Of a stretch of DNA of 5,605 nucleotides, positions 1 through 5,382 are shown piece by piece. Source of the DNA: Treponema sp. (GTDB lineage Bacteria > Spirochaetota > Spirochaetia > Treponematales > Treponemataceae); the NCBI GenBank assembly GCA_012513125.1, contig JAAZCS010000245.1, forward strand, positions 1 to 5,605. The letters are read 5' to 3'. How positions within the stretch are numbered: position 1 is the first letter of the stretch; the number at the start of each line of letters is the position of its first letter. The position numbers and the translations under genes are program-made. Under the pieces are notes generated by a model that saw nothing but the letters and a program-made list of their open reading frames with translations, had not been told where the DNA came from and did no database searches.

Positions 1-1748
1 CCCGCCCTATGTAAAAAGTTAAGAGCTGAAGCGGTAGTTTCTTCAATTGTAATATCAAAATCATTTTGGAAGAAATTTGCGATTTCAAAAGAGATTTGTT
101 TAACATTGTTTATTAAAAGTATTTTTTTCTTAAAAAGTTGTTCTTTTAATGTGTCATATATTCCAGAATGTATTTCTGTGAGAAGATTTTCAGAAGGAGT
201 TTGTATATCATCGAAGAAAATATATCTGTCTCTTCCCTTATCTTTTGAATTATATAATGCTTTATCAATTTTGTTGTATAGGACATTGAATTCTCTGCCA
301 TTATCTGGAAAAATTGCGACTCCAAGACTAGCTGATATTTGGATGTCATAGCTGAATGATTTTCGTAATAAAGCTTGAATTTGCATGATTTTCTTTTCAA
401 TCACAACTTTATTTGTAAAATCTTTAAGCAAAATTAAGAATTCATCTCCGCCCAGTCTTCCAAGAATATCTCCGGATCTGATGATTGATTTTAGCGAATT
501 TGTTATATCAATTAGTGCTTGGTCTCCGATTAAGTGTCCAAACGTATCGTTTACAAGTTTAAAATTATCGATGTCTAATAGAATTAGGACATGTTTTTCA
601 TCGTTTGTGGAATTTCTTGCTATTTCTTCAAATTTTGCAATAAATGTATTTCGATTTAATATTCCAGTTAATGAATCTAGCTCTGAGAGTTTTTTTACTT
701 CTAATAAATCATCTTTTTCTTTATTGATATCTACAAAAAGCAAAAATATAAAAATGTCTTTTGAAAAGGAATTTTGAACCATTTCAGCAGTGACACGAAT
801 CCATCGAAACATATTCGGTGAAAATAATTCTTGATATTCAAATGTTTTAATATAAGTTCCACTGAAATATGATGAAAGAAGTGTTTCTGAATTAAAAAAA
901 GTAATGAATTTGTCAAAGTCATTTGGGTTTACGTAAGTTGAAGCATAAATGCGGATTGTATCATCAAATGAAGTTACTTCATTCATAAAAGATGTATCGA
1001 AGAGATTGCCTTCTTTAAAATCGTATTTCAAATTTTTTGAAAGGTTTGATCTAAAGAATATAAATGAATCTGACTTTCGTTGTGCAAAGGATTGCTTCCA
1101 TTTGTTATAAACAGTTTCTTTTTCATTTTGTTCGGTAATATCAGCTGCCGTGAAAATAGCTTCGTGAACATTGTTATCATCAGAAAGTAATATGCTATGA
1201 ATCGAGAACCAGCGGAAAGGAAAATCTTGTATTTTAATATAAGCAAAAGTTTGGCATTCTTGTTCACCATTTTCTATTTTTTTGAAAAAATTGCACAAAT
1301 CTTCTTTGCATTCATCAGCACATGATTGAGAGTTTATAAAAGTTTGTGGAAAATCTTTGTAAATAAAGGAATTTTCACTATTTTTAAAAAAATTGCTATC
1401 GTCATATAAAGTTTTTGCTTTTATGTCATATCTAGCACAATAAAGACCTGTACTATTAATAACAGTTTTGTATTCAGATTCTTTTTTCTTAAGTTGATTT
1501 ATTTTATTTTTGATTATTTTGTTAAATTTGAAATAGACGAAAACAGTAAAAAAAATGCTGAAAATGGCTACAACAATTAAAAGAATTGATAGAGGTTTGC
1601 TAGAAATGTTTAATAAGAAATGAATCAATATTGTAATTACAATTAGCAATAAAAGAGATGTGTAAAGAAACATTATCGGTGCTGAAGGATATCGTAATTC
1701 AGTTTGTTTTTCAGGTGTACTCTCTCGTTTTACTACATTGAATAACAT
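1..1748 (-). CDS. Membrane-anchored PAS-PAS-GGDEF diguanylate cyclase with receiver-like tail (3' end off the window)
   Basis: The reading frame is open from an ATG at 1748 to the left edge (582 codons, no stop), so the C-terminus is missing. Membrane segments lie at about residues 25-46 and 53-73 with only a short loop between them, so sensing is probably cytoplasmic. Two PAS-like regions follow (about 83-208 and 212-345); each ends in the usual strand pattern (FRWFSIH...TAADITEQ; MFRWIRVT...LLFVDINKEK). The GGDEF domain (about 354-512) is complete: DSLTGILNR at 358, LDIDNF with metal-ligand D392, GGDEF at 433-437, and DKALYNSKDKGRDRY near its end. An RxxD inhibitory site (R424-D427) sits five residues before GGDEF. 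It should therefore make cyclic di-GMP from two GTP with product inhibition. From about residue 539 a receiver-like fold begins (KKILLINNV), with NN547-548 where the acidic pair is expected. All five cysteines lie in the first PAS-like region. An in-frame stop just upstream makes 1748 the first possible ATG; no Shine-Dalgarno is visible. Confidence 0.92.
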   Translation of the reverse strand, partial: MLFNVVKRESTPEKQTELRYPSAPIMFLYTSLLLLIVITILIHFLLNISSKPLSILLIVVAIFSIFFTVFVYFKFNKIIKNKINQLKKKESEYKTVINSTGLYCARYDIKAKTLYDDSNFFKNSENSFIYKDFPQTFINSQSCADECKEDLCNFFKKIENGEQECQTFAYIKIQDFPFRWFSIHSILLSDDNNVHEAIFTAADITEQNEKETVYNKWKQSFAQRKSDSFIFFRSNLSKNLKYDFKEGNLFDTSFMNEVTSFDDTIRIYASTYVNPNDFDKFITFFNSETLLSSYFSGTYIKTFEYQELFSPNMFRWIRVTAEMVQNSFSKDIFIFLLFVDINKEKDDLLEVKKLSELDSLTGILNRNTFIAKFEEIARNSTNDEKHVLILLDIDNFKLVNDTFGHLIGDQALIDITNSLKSIIRSGDILGRLGGDEFLILLKDFTNKVVIEKKIMQIQALLRKSFSYDIQISASLGVAIFPDNGREFNVLYNKIDKALYNSKDKGRDRYIFFDDIQTPSENLLTEIHSGIYDTLKEQLFKKKILLINNVKQISFEIANFFQNDFDITIEETTASALNFLHRA

Positions 1749-1754
1749 AAAATA

Positions 1755-1783
1755 ATTTTAGCATTCAAATATTAATAAAACAA
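1755..1783 (-). promoter_or_regulatory. Probable sigma-70-type promoter of the diguanylate cyclase gene
   Basis: On the minus strand TTGTTT (1778-1783) is followed after 17 nt by TAAAAT (1755-1760), preceded by TGC, which makes an extended -10. Only six bases (TATTTT) separate the -10 from the ATG at 1748, so transcription would begin at or next to the start codon. This agrees with the absence of a ribosome binding site. Predicted by eye; AT-rich DNA gives many such matches. Confidence 0.45.
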
Positions 1784-1813
1784 GGATAATGTTTTTTTTA
1801 GTGTGGAATAATT

Positions 1814-1851
1814 TAGTTTTTAGCCTTAATTGAGGTTAAAGCTAAAAACTA
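1814..1851 (-). terminator. Stem-loop 3' of the solute-binding protein gene, probable transcript end
   Basis: A perfect 11-bp inverted repeat (TAGTTTTTAGC at 1814-1824, its complement at 1841-1851) flanks a 16-nt loop that may pair further through TTAA/TTAA. It begins eight nt after the TAA stop of the lipoprotein gene on the minus strand. The downstream minus-strand sequence (AATTATTCC) is only weakly U-rich, so this is not a textbook intrinsic terminator. It may instead be a 3'-protecting hairpin. The remainder of this 111-bp gap holds the promoter of the next gene. Confidence 0.5.
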
Positions 1852-1859
1852 TAAATTAA

Positions 1860-2705
1860 TTATTCAATAATTCCACTTTCTACTACTAGTTTATCTGCAT
1901 CTGCTGCAGCACCATAAACTGGGCGTAACGTTGCTTCATAATTTTTATGGAAGAAATTCTCTTTTCCAAGTGAAACTATTTCGTTATTAATCCAATTTAA
2001 TAATTCGGTATTTCCTTTTTGAACTGCAGGGGCTATTGAATCAAGACTGCCTAAGGATTCAATTCCAACTTTAAAACCTGGATTTTCGAGTGCCCAAGCA
2101 AGAACTTCTGTGTTGTCTGTTGAAAGTCCTTCTCCTCTGCCATCAAGCAATGCATTGTAAGCTTCGCTATATTGGTCAAATTTTAACAGTTGGACATCTG
2201 GATAATTGCTAGTAAAATATGTTTCGGCGGTTGTACCTTTGCTGACAATCAATTTCTTTCCGTTTAAATCTTCAGGTTTTGTTACAAGTGCTTTTTCTGG
2301 TGAAACTACACCAAGTGCAACTTTCATGTATGGAAGGGCAAAATCAACTTTTTCTTCCCTTTCTTTTGTTTTTGTGAAATTTGCAAGAACAATGTCAACT
2401 TTTCCCGTTACAAGATATTCAACACGACTAGCCGCTTCAACAGGAACATATTGAACTTTTACGCTCAAGTCATTTGCTATTCTGTTTCCAAAATAAACGT
2501 CATAACCTTGGTATGCGCCAAATTCGTCAACATAACCAAATGGTTTTTTATCGCTAAAAACAGCAATAATTATTTTGCCACTTTTTTTAATTTCATCAAT
2601 TGAGCGTGCTTGAGTTTTTGAACTCTTTGATGAATTTCCAGAACAGCTTATAAACAAAGTGCCAAAAAGTGATAACAACCCAAAGAAAATAATTGATTTT
2701 TTCAT
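1860..2705 (-). CDS. Lipoprotein amino-acid-binding protein of an ABC importer (SBP_bac_3 family, cysteine-binding CjaA-like)
   Basis: This 281-residue protein is a complete periplasmic binding protein of the polar amino-acid family. Residues 1-20 form a lipoprotein signal peptide ending LFISC, with the lipidated Cys at 21. Phe at -3 is a relaxed lipobox typical of spirochaetes. The binding domain runs from about residue 36 to 265. Family features are visible: GYDV at 67-70, then ANFTKTKEREEKVDF (108-122) with T111 and R116, the expected contacts for the ligand alpha-carboxylate, then KGTTAE at 156, and D197 in TDN at the position that usually binds the alpha-amino group. From memory the whole length, including FSDKKPFG, LPYMKVALGV and the C-terminal extension after FFHKNY, resembles Campylobacter CjaA (cysteine binding, about 279 residues) more than glutamine binders. 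The ligand remains inferred. AGGAG (2711-2715) lies five nt before the ATG. No permease or ATPase gene is adjacent, so the partner proteins must be encoded elsewhere. Confidence 0.93.
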   Translation of the reverse strand: MKKSIIFFGLLSLFGTLFISCSGNSSKSSKTQARSIDEIKKSGKIIIAVFSDKKPFGYVDEFGAYQGYDVYFGNRIANDLSVKVQYVPVEAASRVEYLVTGKVDIVLANFTKTKEREEKVDFALPYMKVALGVVSPEKALVTKPEDLNGKKLIVSKGTTAETYFTSNYPDVQLLKFDQYSEAYNALLDGRGEGLSTDNTEVLAWALENPGFKVGIESLGSLDSIAPAVQKGNTELLNWINNEIVSLGKENFFHKNYEATLRPVYGAAADADKLVVESGIIE

Positions 2706-2719
2706 AAAAACTCCTACTT

Positions 2720-2770
2720 TACATAAATGTATGTTAAAAATTTAATATCGATATTTATTACCCAGTAATA
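2720..2770. promoter_or_regulatory. Row of short palindromes at the transcription start and leader of the solute-binding protein gene
   Basis: Three exact inverted repeats lie in the short leader. TATTAC-CCA-GTAATA (2756-2770) runs from the -10 to about the transcription start. It abuts AATATCGATATT (2744-2755), a perfect 12-bp palindrome. TACAT-AA-ATGTA (2720-2731) lies just before the Shine-Dalgarno. Any could be an operator for a dimeric repressor or a small leader hairpin. Short palindromes are common in AT-rich DNA, so the regulatory role is only a possibility. Confidence 0.35.
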
Positions 2771-2795
2771 TAGTAGGTATATAATTTTTTGTCAA
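2767..2795 (-). promoter_or_regulatory. Strong sigma-70-type promoter of the solute-binding protein gene
   Basis: On the minus strand a consensus TTGACA (2790-2795) is followed after exactly 17 nt by TATATT (2767-2772), one base from the TATAAT consensus. Transcription should start near 2760, leaving a leader of about 55 nt before the ATG at 2705. The promoter starts 18 bp past the stop of the exporter gene, so the binding protein is probably transcribed on its own as well as by any read-through. Confidence 0.7.
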
Positions 2796-2812
2796 TATAG
2801 TAGAAATATAAT
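2767..2812. repeat. Two 19-bp direct repeats covering the lipoprotein promoter
   Basis: The 19-mer AATATAGTAGGTATATAAT (2767-2785) recurs at 2794-2812 with only two changes (AA for GT in the middle). The copies are 27 bp apart start to start. The first covers the -10 and most of the spacer; the second overlaps the -35 and extends upstream to the exporter stop codon. This placement suits a tandem operator, but the element could also be a chance or duplicated AT-rich promoter fragment. No known regulator box was recognised. Confidence 0.5.
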
Positions 2813-2813
2813 A

Positions 2814-3701
2814 CTAGTTCTTTTGTTTAATCCCACAAAGAATAATAGAAAGAAAAATCAATAAAATTCCAACTAATTTTACTAAATTCATCTCTTCATT
2901 GAAAAGTAAAACTCCAATTAAAGTGCCTACAAGCGGTTCTATTGTAACTAAAATTGCAGCTTTACTATTTTCTATTCCTTTTAGTCCAAATGTATAGAGC
3001 AAATATGGAAGAACTGTGCATAAAATTGATATAAAAATTGATGACGGAATCATTTTGAAAGAGAATATTTTAATTGCCTGAAGAGGCTGACAAAATGGAA
3101 GAATGCTGATTCCCGAAAATAAAAATGTATAAAATATTATGGTGATTGGTTTGTATTTTTTTAATGCAAATCGTGAAAAAATTGAATATAAAGCGTAGCC
3201 TAATCCTGAGCATAATCCGATAAAAAATCCGATTATAGAAACACTTTGTTTTCCTGAAATTAATCCTGTTACAAAAACACATCCAACAAATGTCAAAATA
3301 AGTGAAATAAATTTTAATACAGTAATCTTTTCTTTAAAAATGACAGCGGATAATAAAAGTACAAAAATTGGAGAAGTGTAGAGAAGAACGACTGCAACAG
3401 ATGCACCGCTTTCTAGAATTGTATAGAAGTAGCAAAGTGAAAAAAAAGTAAGGCTAACAACTCCAGTTCCAATGAACATCCATAAATCTTTTAAATCAAT
3501 TTTTAGTGCATTTCTATCTGAAATAAAAAGTATAATAAACAGGAAAAATGAAGAAAGAATTCCTCTGATTGCCATTATTTGAATAGAAGATAATCCTTCA
3601 TTAGATAAATCTTTTAGAAAAATACTGATAATTCCCCAAAAAATTCCAGCTAAAATTATTGCAAAAATGTATTTTATTTGTGATGATATTTTTAATTTCA
3701 T
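2814..3701 (-). CDS. EamA-family (drug/metabolite transporter superfamily) exporter
   Basis: This 295-residue protein is a typical full-length EamA permease: ten predicted membrane helices in two homologous five-helix halves. Each half carries the family signature near its end: YTSPIFVLLL...FKEKIT at about 108-127, and IEPLVGTLIGVLLFNEEM at about 254-271, each with the conserved Pro and the acidic residue before the last helix. An early AGIFWGIISIFLK (18-30) also fits the family. Members export amino acids, metabolites or drugs in exchange for ions; the substrate cannot be read from this sequence. The start at 3701 is required because helix 1 begins at about residue 9 and the next Met is residue 43. 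No convincing Shine-Dalgarno precedes it. The gene is divergent from a WYL-type regulator, its probable controller. Confidence 0.9.
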   Translation of the reverse strand: MKLKISSQIKYIFAIILAGIFWGIISIFLKDLSNEGLSSIQIMAIRGILSSFFLFIILFISDRNALKIDLKDLWMFIGTGVVSLTFFSLCYFYTILESGASVAVVLLYTSPIFVLLLSAVIFKEKITVLKFISLILTFVGCVFVTGLISGKQSVSIIGFFIGLCSGLGYALYSIFSRFALKKYKPITIIFYTFLFSGISILPFCQPLQAIKIFSFKMIPSSIFISILCTVLPYLLYTFGLKGIENSKAAILVTIEPLVGTLIGVLLFNEEMNLVKLVGILLIFLSIILCGIKQKN

Positions 3702-3709
3702 AAGAGACT

Positions 3710-3738
3710 ATTTTATGCTTTTACAGAATGATATTCAA
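3710..3738 (-). promoter_or_regulatory. Probable promoter of the EamA exporter gene
   Basis: On the minus strand TTGAAT (3733-3738) is followed after 17 nt by TAAAAT (3710-3715), eight bases before the ATG at 3701. Transcription from it would leave a leader of only a few nucleotides, in keeping with the missing ribosome binding site. The -35 overlaps an 11-bp palindrome GAAT-GAT-ATTC (3726-3736), a possible repressor contact. Confidence 0.45.
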
Positions 3739-3775
3739 TAAAGATGAATTTTTACTTTAGAAAAATCAGCATAAA
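3712..3775. repeat. Mirrored AGCATAAA elements in the divergent exporter/regulator promoter region
   Basis: TTTATGCT (3712-3719) and its exact complement AGCATAAA (3768-3775) face each other across 48 bp, one near each divergent gene. Read in the direction of each gene they give AGCATAAAAT and AGCATAAATT (9 of 10 matching). They may be the -10 regions of two mirrored promoters or paired operator half-sites for the WYL regulator. On the plus side the -10 reading would place the transcription start almost inside the Shine-Dalgarno (3782-3785), which favours an operator role there. Confidence 0.4.
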
Positions 3776-3790
3776 TTACATAGGAAAAAA

Positions 3791-4732
3791 ATGAAGATAG
3801 ATAGGTTGATAGGAATAATTTCAATTTTACTTCAAAAGGAAAAAGTAACTGCTCATTATTTGGCAAAAAAGTTTGAAGTTTCAAGAAGAACGATAAATCG
3901 GGATATTGAAACAATTATTCAGTCAGGGATTCCTTTGTACACAGAACAAGGTGCAAATGGTGGAATTTCTATTATGAATGGTTTTGCAATTGATAAAACA
4001 GCTTTTACTTCAGAAGAGATGACTTCAATCTTGGTTGGACTTCAAAGTCTAGATAGTGTTTCTGGAACAAAGCGATATCAACAATTAATGGACAAGTTGA
4101 AAGCTGGTTCGTCAGATGTGCTTCCAAATAATGATGCGGATTCTATCAAGTTAGGGCGTGGAATTTTTATAAACTTATCGAGTTATCATAAGACATCAAT
4201 TGCAAAAAAAATTGAATGTTTGAACGCTTCTATTGAAAACTATAAAAATGTTGAATTCAGATATTTTTCACCAAAAGGAGAGACAAAAAGAATTTTCGAG
4301 CCGTATTCATTGATGTATTGGTGGTCATCTTGGTATGTTTGGGGATTTTGCGAATTACGTGGTGATTTCAGAATGTTCAAATTGAATAGAATTGTTGATT
4401 TAACACCATTGAATGAATCGTTTGTTCCGCAAAAAGATATTCCTTCTATTGAAAATACATTAAAACAAGGCGATTCGGAAAGTATCGATGTAAAGATTTG
4501 TTTTGACAGTGAAATGAAATGGAGACTCATTGATGAAGTGGGTGCAGAATATGATTTAAAAGAAGAGGGTGGAAAACTAATTTTAACAATTAAAATTATG
4601 GATAAAATTAGTTTTTTTCATACTCTTTTGTCATACGGAAGTTATGCAGAAATAATAGAGCCAAAAGAGATACGAGAAGAATTTATCACTTATATCGAAA
4701 AAATACAGAATCGATATAAGTGTCAAAACTAA
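3791..4732 (+). CDS. HTH-WYL transcriptional regulator (YafY/PafC-like family)
   Basis: This complete 313-residue protein has the standard three-part layout. An N-terminal winged helix-turn-helix spans about residues 1-62 (AHYLAKKFEVSRRTINRDIE carries the recognition helix; GGISI forms the wing). A linker follows, then a WYL domain at about 135-210 whose signature EPYSLMYWWSSWYVWGFC contains W181-Y182-V183. Ahead of the final strand are the usual ligand-pocket arginines: R190, R194 and R200 in LRGDFRMFKLNRI. A C-terminal WCX-like region (about 230-310) follows. WYL regulators bind a small molecule or nucleic acid through this domain; the ligand here is unknown. AGGA (3782-3785) lies five nt before the ATG. 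The gene is divergent from the exporter, which suggests local control of exporter transcription. Its stop overlaps that of the convergent permease gene, and a perfect hairpin sits in its last codons. Confidence 0.93.
   Translation: MKIDRLIGIISILLQKEKVTAHYLAKKFEVSRRTINRDIETIIQSGIPLYTEQGANGGISIMNGFAIDKTAFTSEEMTSILVGLQSLDSVSGTKRYQQLMDKLKAGSSDVLPNNDADSIKLGRGIFINLSSYHKTSIAKKIECLNASIENYKNVEFRYFSPKGETKRIFEPYSLMYWWSSWYVWGFCELRGDFRMFKLNRIVDLTPLNESFVPQKDIPSIENTLKQGDSESIDVKICFDSEMKWRLIDEVGAEYDLKEEGGKLILTIKIMDKISFFHTLLSYGSYAEIIEPKEIREEFITYIEKIQNRYKCQN
4687..4722 (-). terminator. Perfect 12-bp inverted repeat between converging genes, inside the WYL gene 3' end
   Basis: CACTTATATCGA (4687-4698) and its exact complement (4711-4722) enclose a 12-nt loop. 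On the minus strand it begins seven nt after the permease stop, where a terminator is expected. On the plus strand it lies eight nt before the WYL stop, within codons for residues about 300-311. Neither side is followed by a clear U-run, so it is not a classic intrinsic terminator. It could still end or protect either transcript. Confidence 0.45.
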
Positions 4733-5382
4733 TAATCAAGCTTTTCAAACGACTTAATAGATTTTTTTTCAGCCAAAATTGTTAACAAAATGAAAATTAT
4801 CAATCCAAGAACTAAAATTACAATTTTTGGATAGATGTTTGCTGGATCTAAAGTGTCTAAAATATTATGAAAAAATGGAACTGCAAATGAAAGTCCTTCA
4901 ACTAATAAAATATATACCCAAACAAAAATGCTAGAAACAACAAATGCTTTGCCAACTTTGTCTGTGTTTTTATAAAATTGCGTAAAAAAAGTGTAGTTGA
5001 ATATACCAAGTAAAATGAATGAAAAACCGAAAAAAGCTATATTTGCGTCCATTCCAGCGTTATTTGGAAGTTTAAGACAAATAGTTCTAAATAACGCCGC
5101 AATAATTGCTATAATCATTTGTAAGATTTCAATTATCACAACAAGGCAAAATCTTGCTTTTACAACATCTTTTTTTGATACAGGAAGAATTAGCGAAAAG
5201 AATATATCATTATTTTCACGTCCTTGTAGACAAGTAAAAAAGATTCCAAGTCCAGTGTAAAAGAATGTTACATACAGCGGATAGTTTGGAATTAGCATCA
5301 TAAAAGAAAGGCTTAAAAAAAGTAATGATGTAGGGTGGATTGCTAATTTGAATTCTTTATTAATTAGTGCTTTATTAATCAT
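4729..5382 (-). CDS. ABC-2 type transporter permease subunit
   Basis: This 217-residue protein has about six membrane helices (near residues 17-31, 36-52, 78-98, 113-135, 145-167 and 184-204). Between helices 2 and 3 is a cytoplasmic stretch, RENNDIFFSLILPVSKKDVVKARF (55-78), that matches the coupling segment of small ABC-2 permeases (ABC2_membrane_5-like; usual form E..D..LLSLPVSRKDIVKAK). A short basic C-terminal tail follows. It should form the membrane pore with the ATPase encoded immediately upstream. Such pairs usually export peptides, lipids or antimicrobials, but the substrate is not evident. The start at 5382 overlaps the ATPase stop as ATGA, and a GAGGA-type Shine-Dalgarno (TCCTC on plus, 5392-5396) lies nine to ten nt ahead, so the two are translationally coupled. 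The gene's end overlaps the stop of the convergent WYL gene. Confidence 0.85.
   Translation of the reverse strand: MINKALINKEFKLAIHPTSLLFLSLSFMMLIPNYPLYVTFFYTGLGIFFTCLQGRENNDIFFSLILPVSKKDVVKARFCLVVIIEILQMIIAIIAALFRTICLKLPNNAGMDANIAFFGFSFILLGIFNYTFFTQFYKNTDKVGKAFVVSSIFVWVYILLVEGLSFAVPFFHNILDTLDPANIYPKIVILVLGLIIFILLTILAEKKSIKSFEKLDY

Noticed and set aside
106..777. Plus-strand open frames of 81 and 130 codons within the cyclase region
   Set aside because: They lie antisense to the GGDEF domain, which has unmistakable conserved motifs, and their own translations show no domain or ribosome site.
146..1270. Three other minus-strand open frames (63-84 codons) inside the cyclase gene
   Set aside because: They are out-of-frame shadows of the continuous 582-codon reading frame and have low-complexity translations.
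1792..1799. Run of eight T on the plus strand as an intrinsic terminator tail
   Set aside because: No stem precedes it on the plus strand and no plus-strand gene ends there; on the minus strand it is an A-run.
1789..1833. Tiny plus-strand ORF of 14 codons (MFFLVWNN...) after an AAGGA sequence
   Set aside because: The Shine-Dalgarno-like bases are only 1-2 nt from the ATG, the ORF runs through the stem-loop, and no plus-strand promoter is evident.
2206..2454. 82-codon plus-strand ORF antisense to the binding protein
   Set aside because: The opposite strand encodes a full-length, well-conserved solute-binding protein; the antisense frame has no support.
2706..2760. A riboswitch in the leader of the lipoprotein gene
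   Set aside because: The predicted leader is only about 55 nt, AT-rich, with only very short palindromes and none of the conserved motifs of known amino-acid or cofactor riboswitches.
4240..5260. Open frames antisense to the WYL gene (4240-4530) and permease gene (4997-5260)
   Set aside because: Both are shadows of clearly recognised genes and lack start signals.
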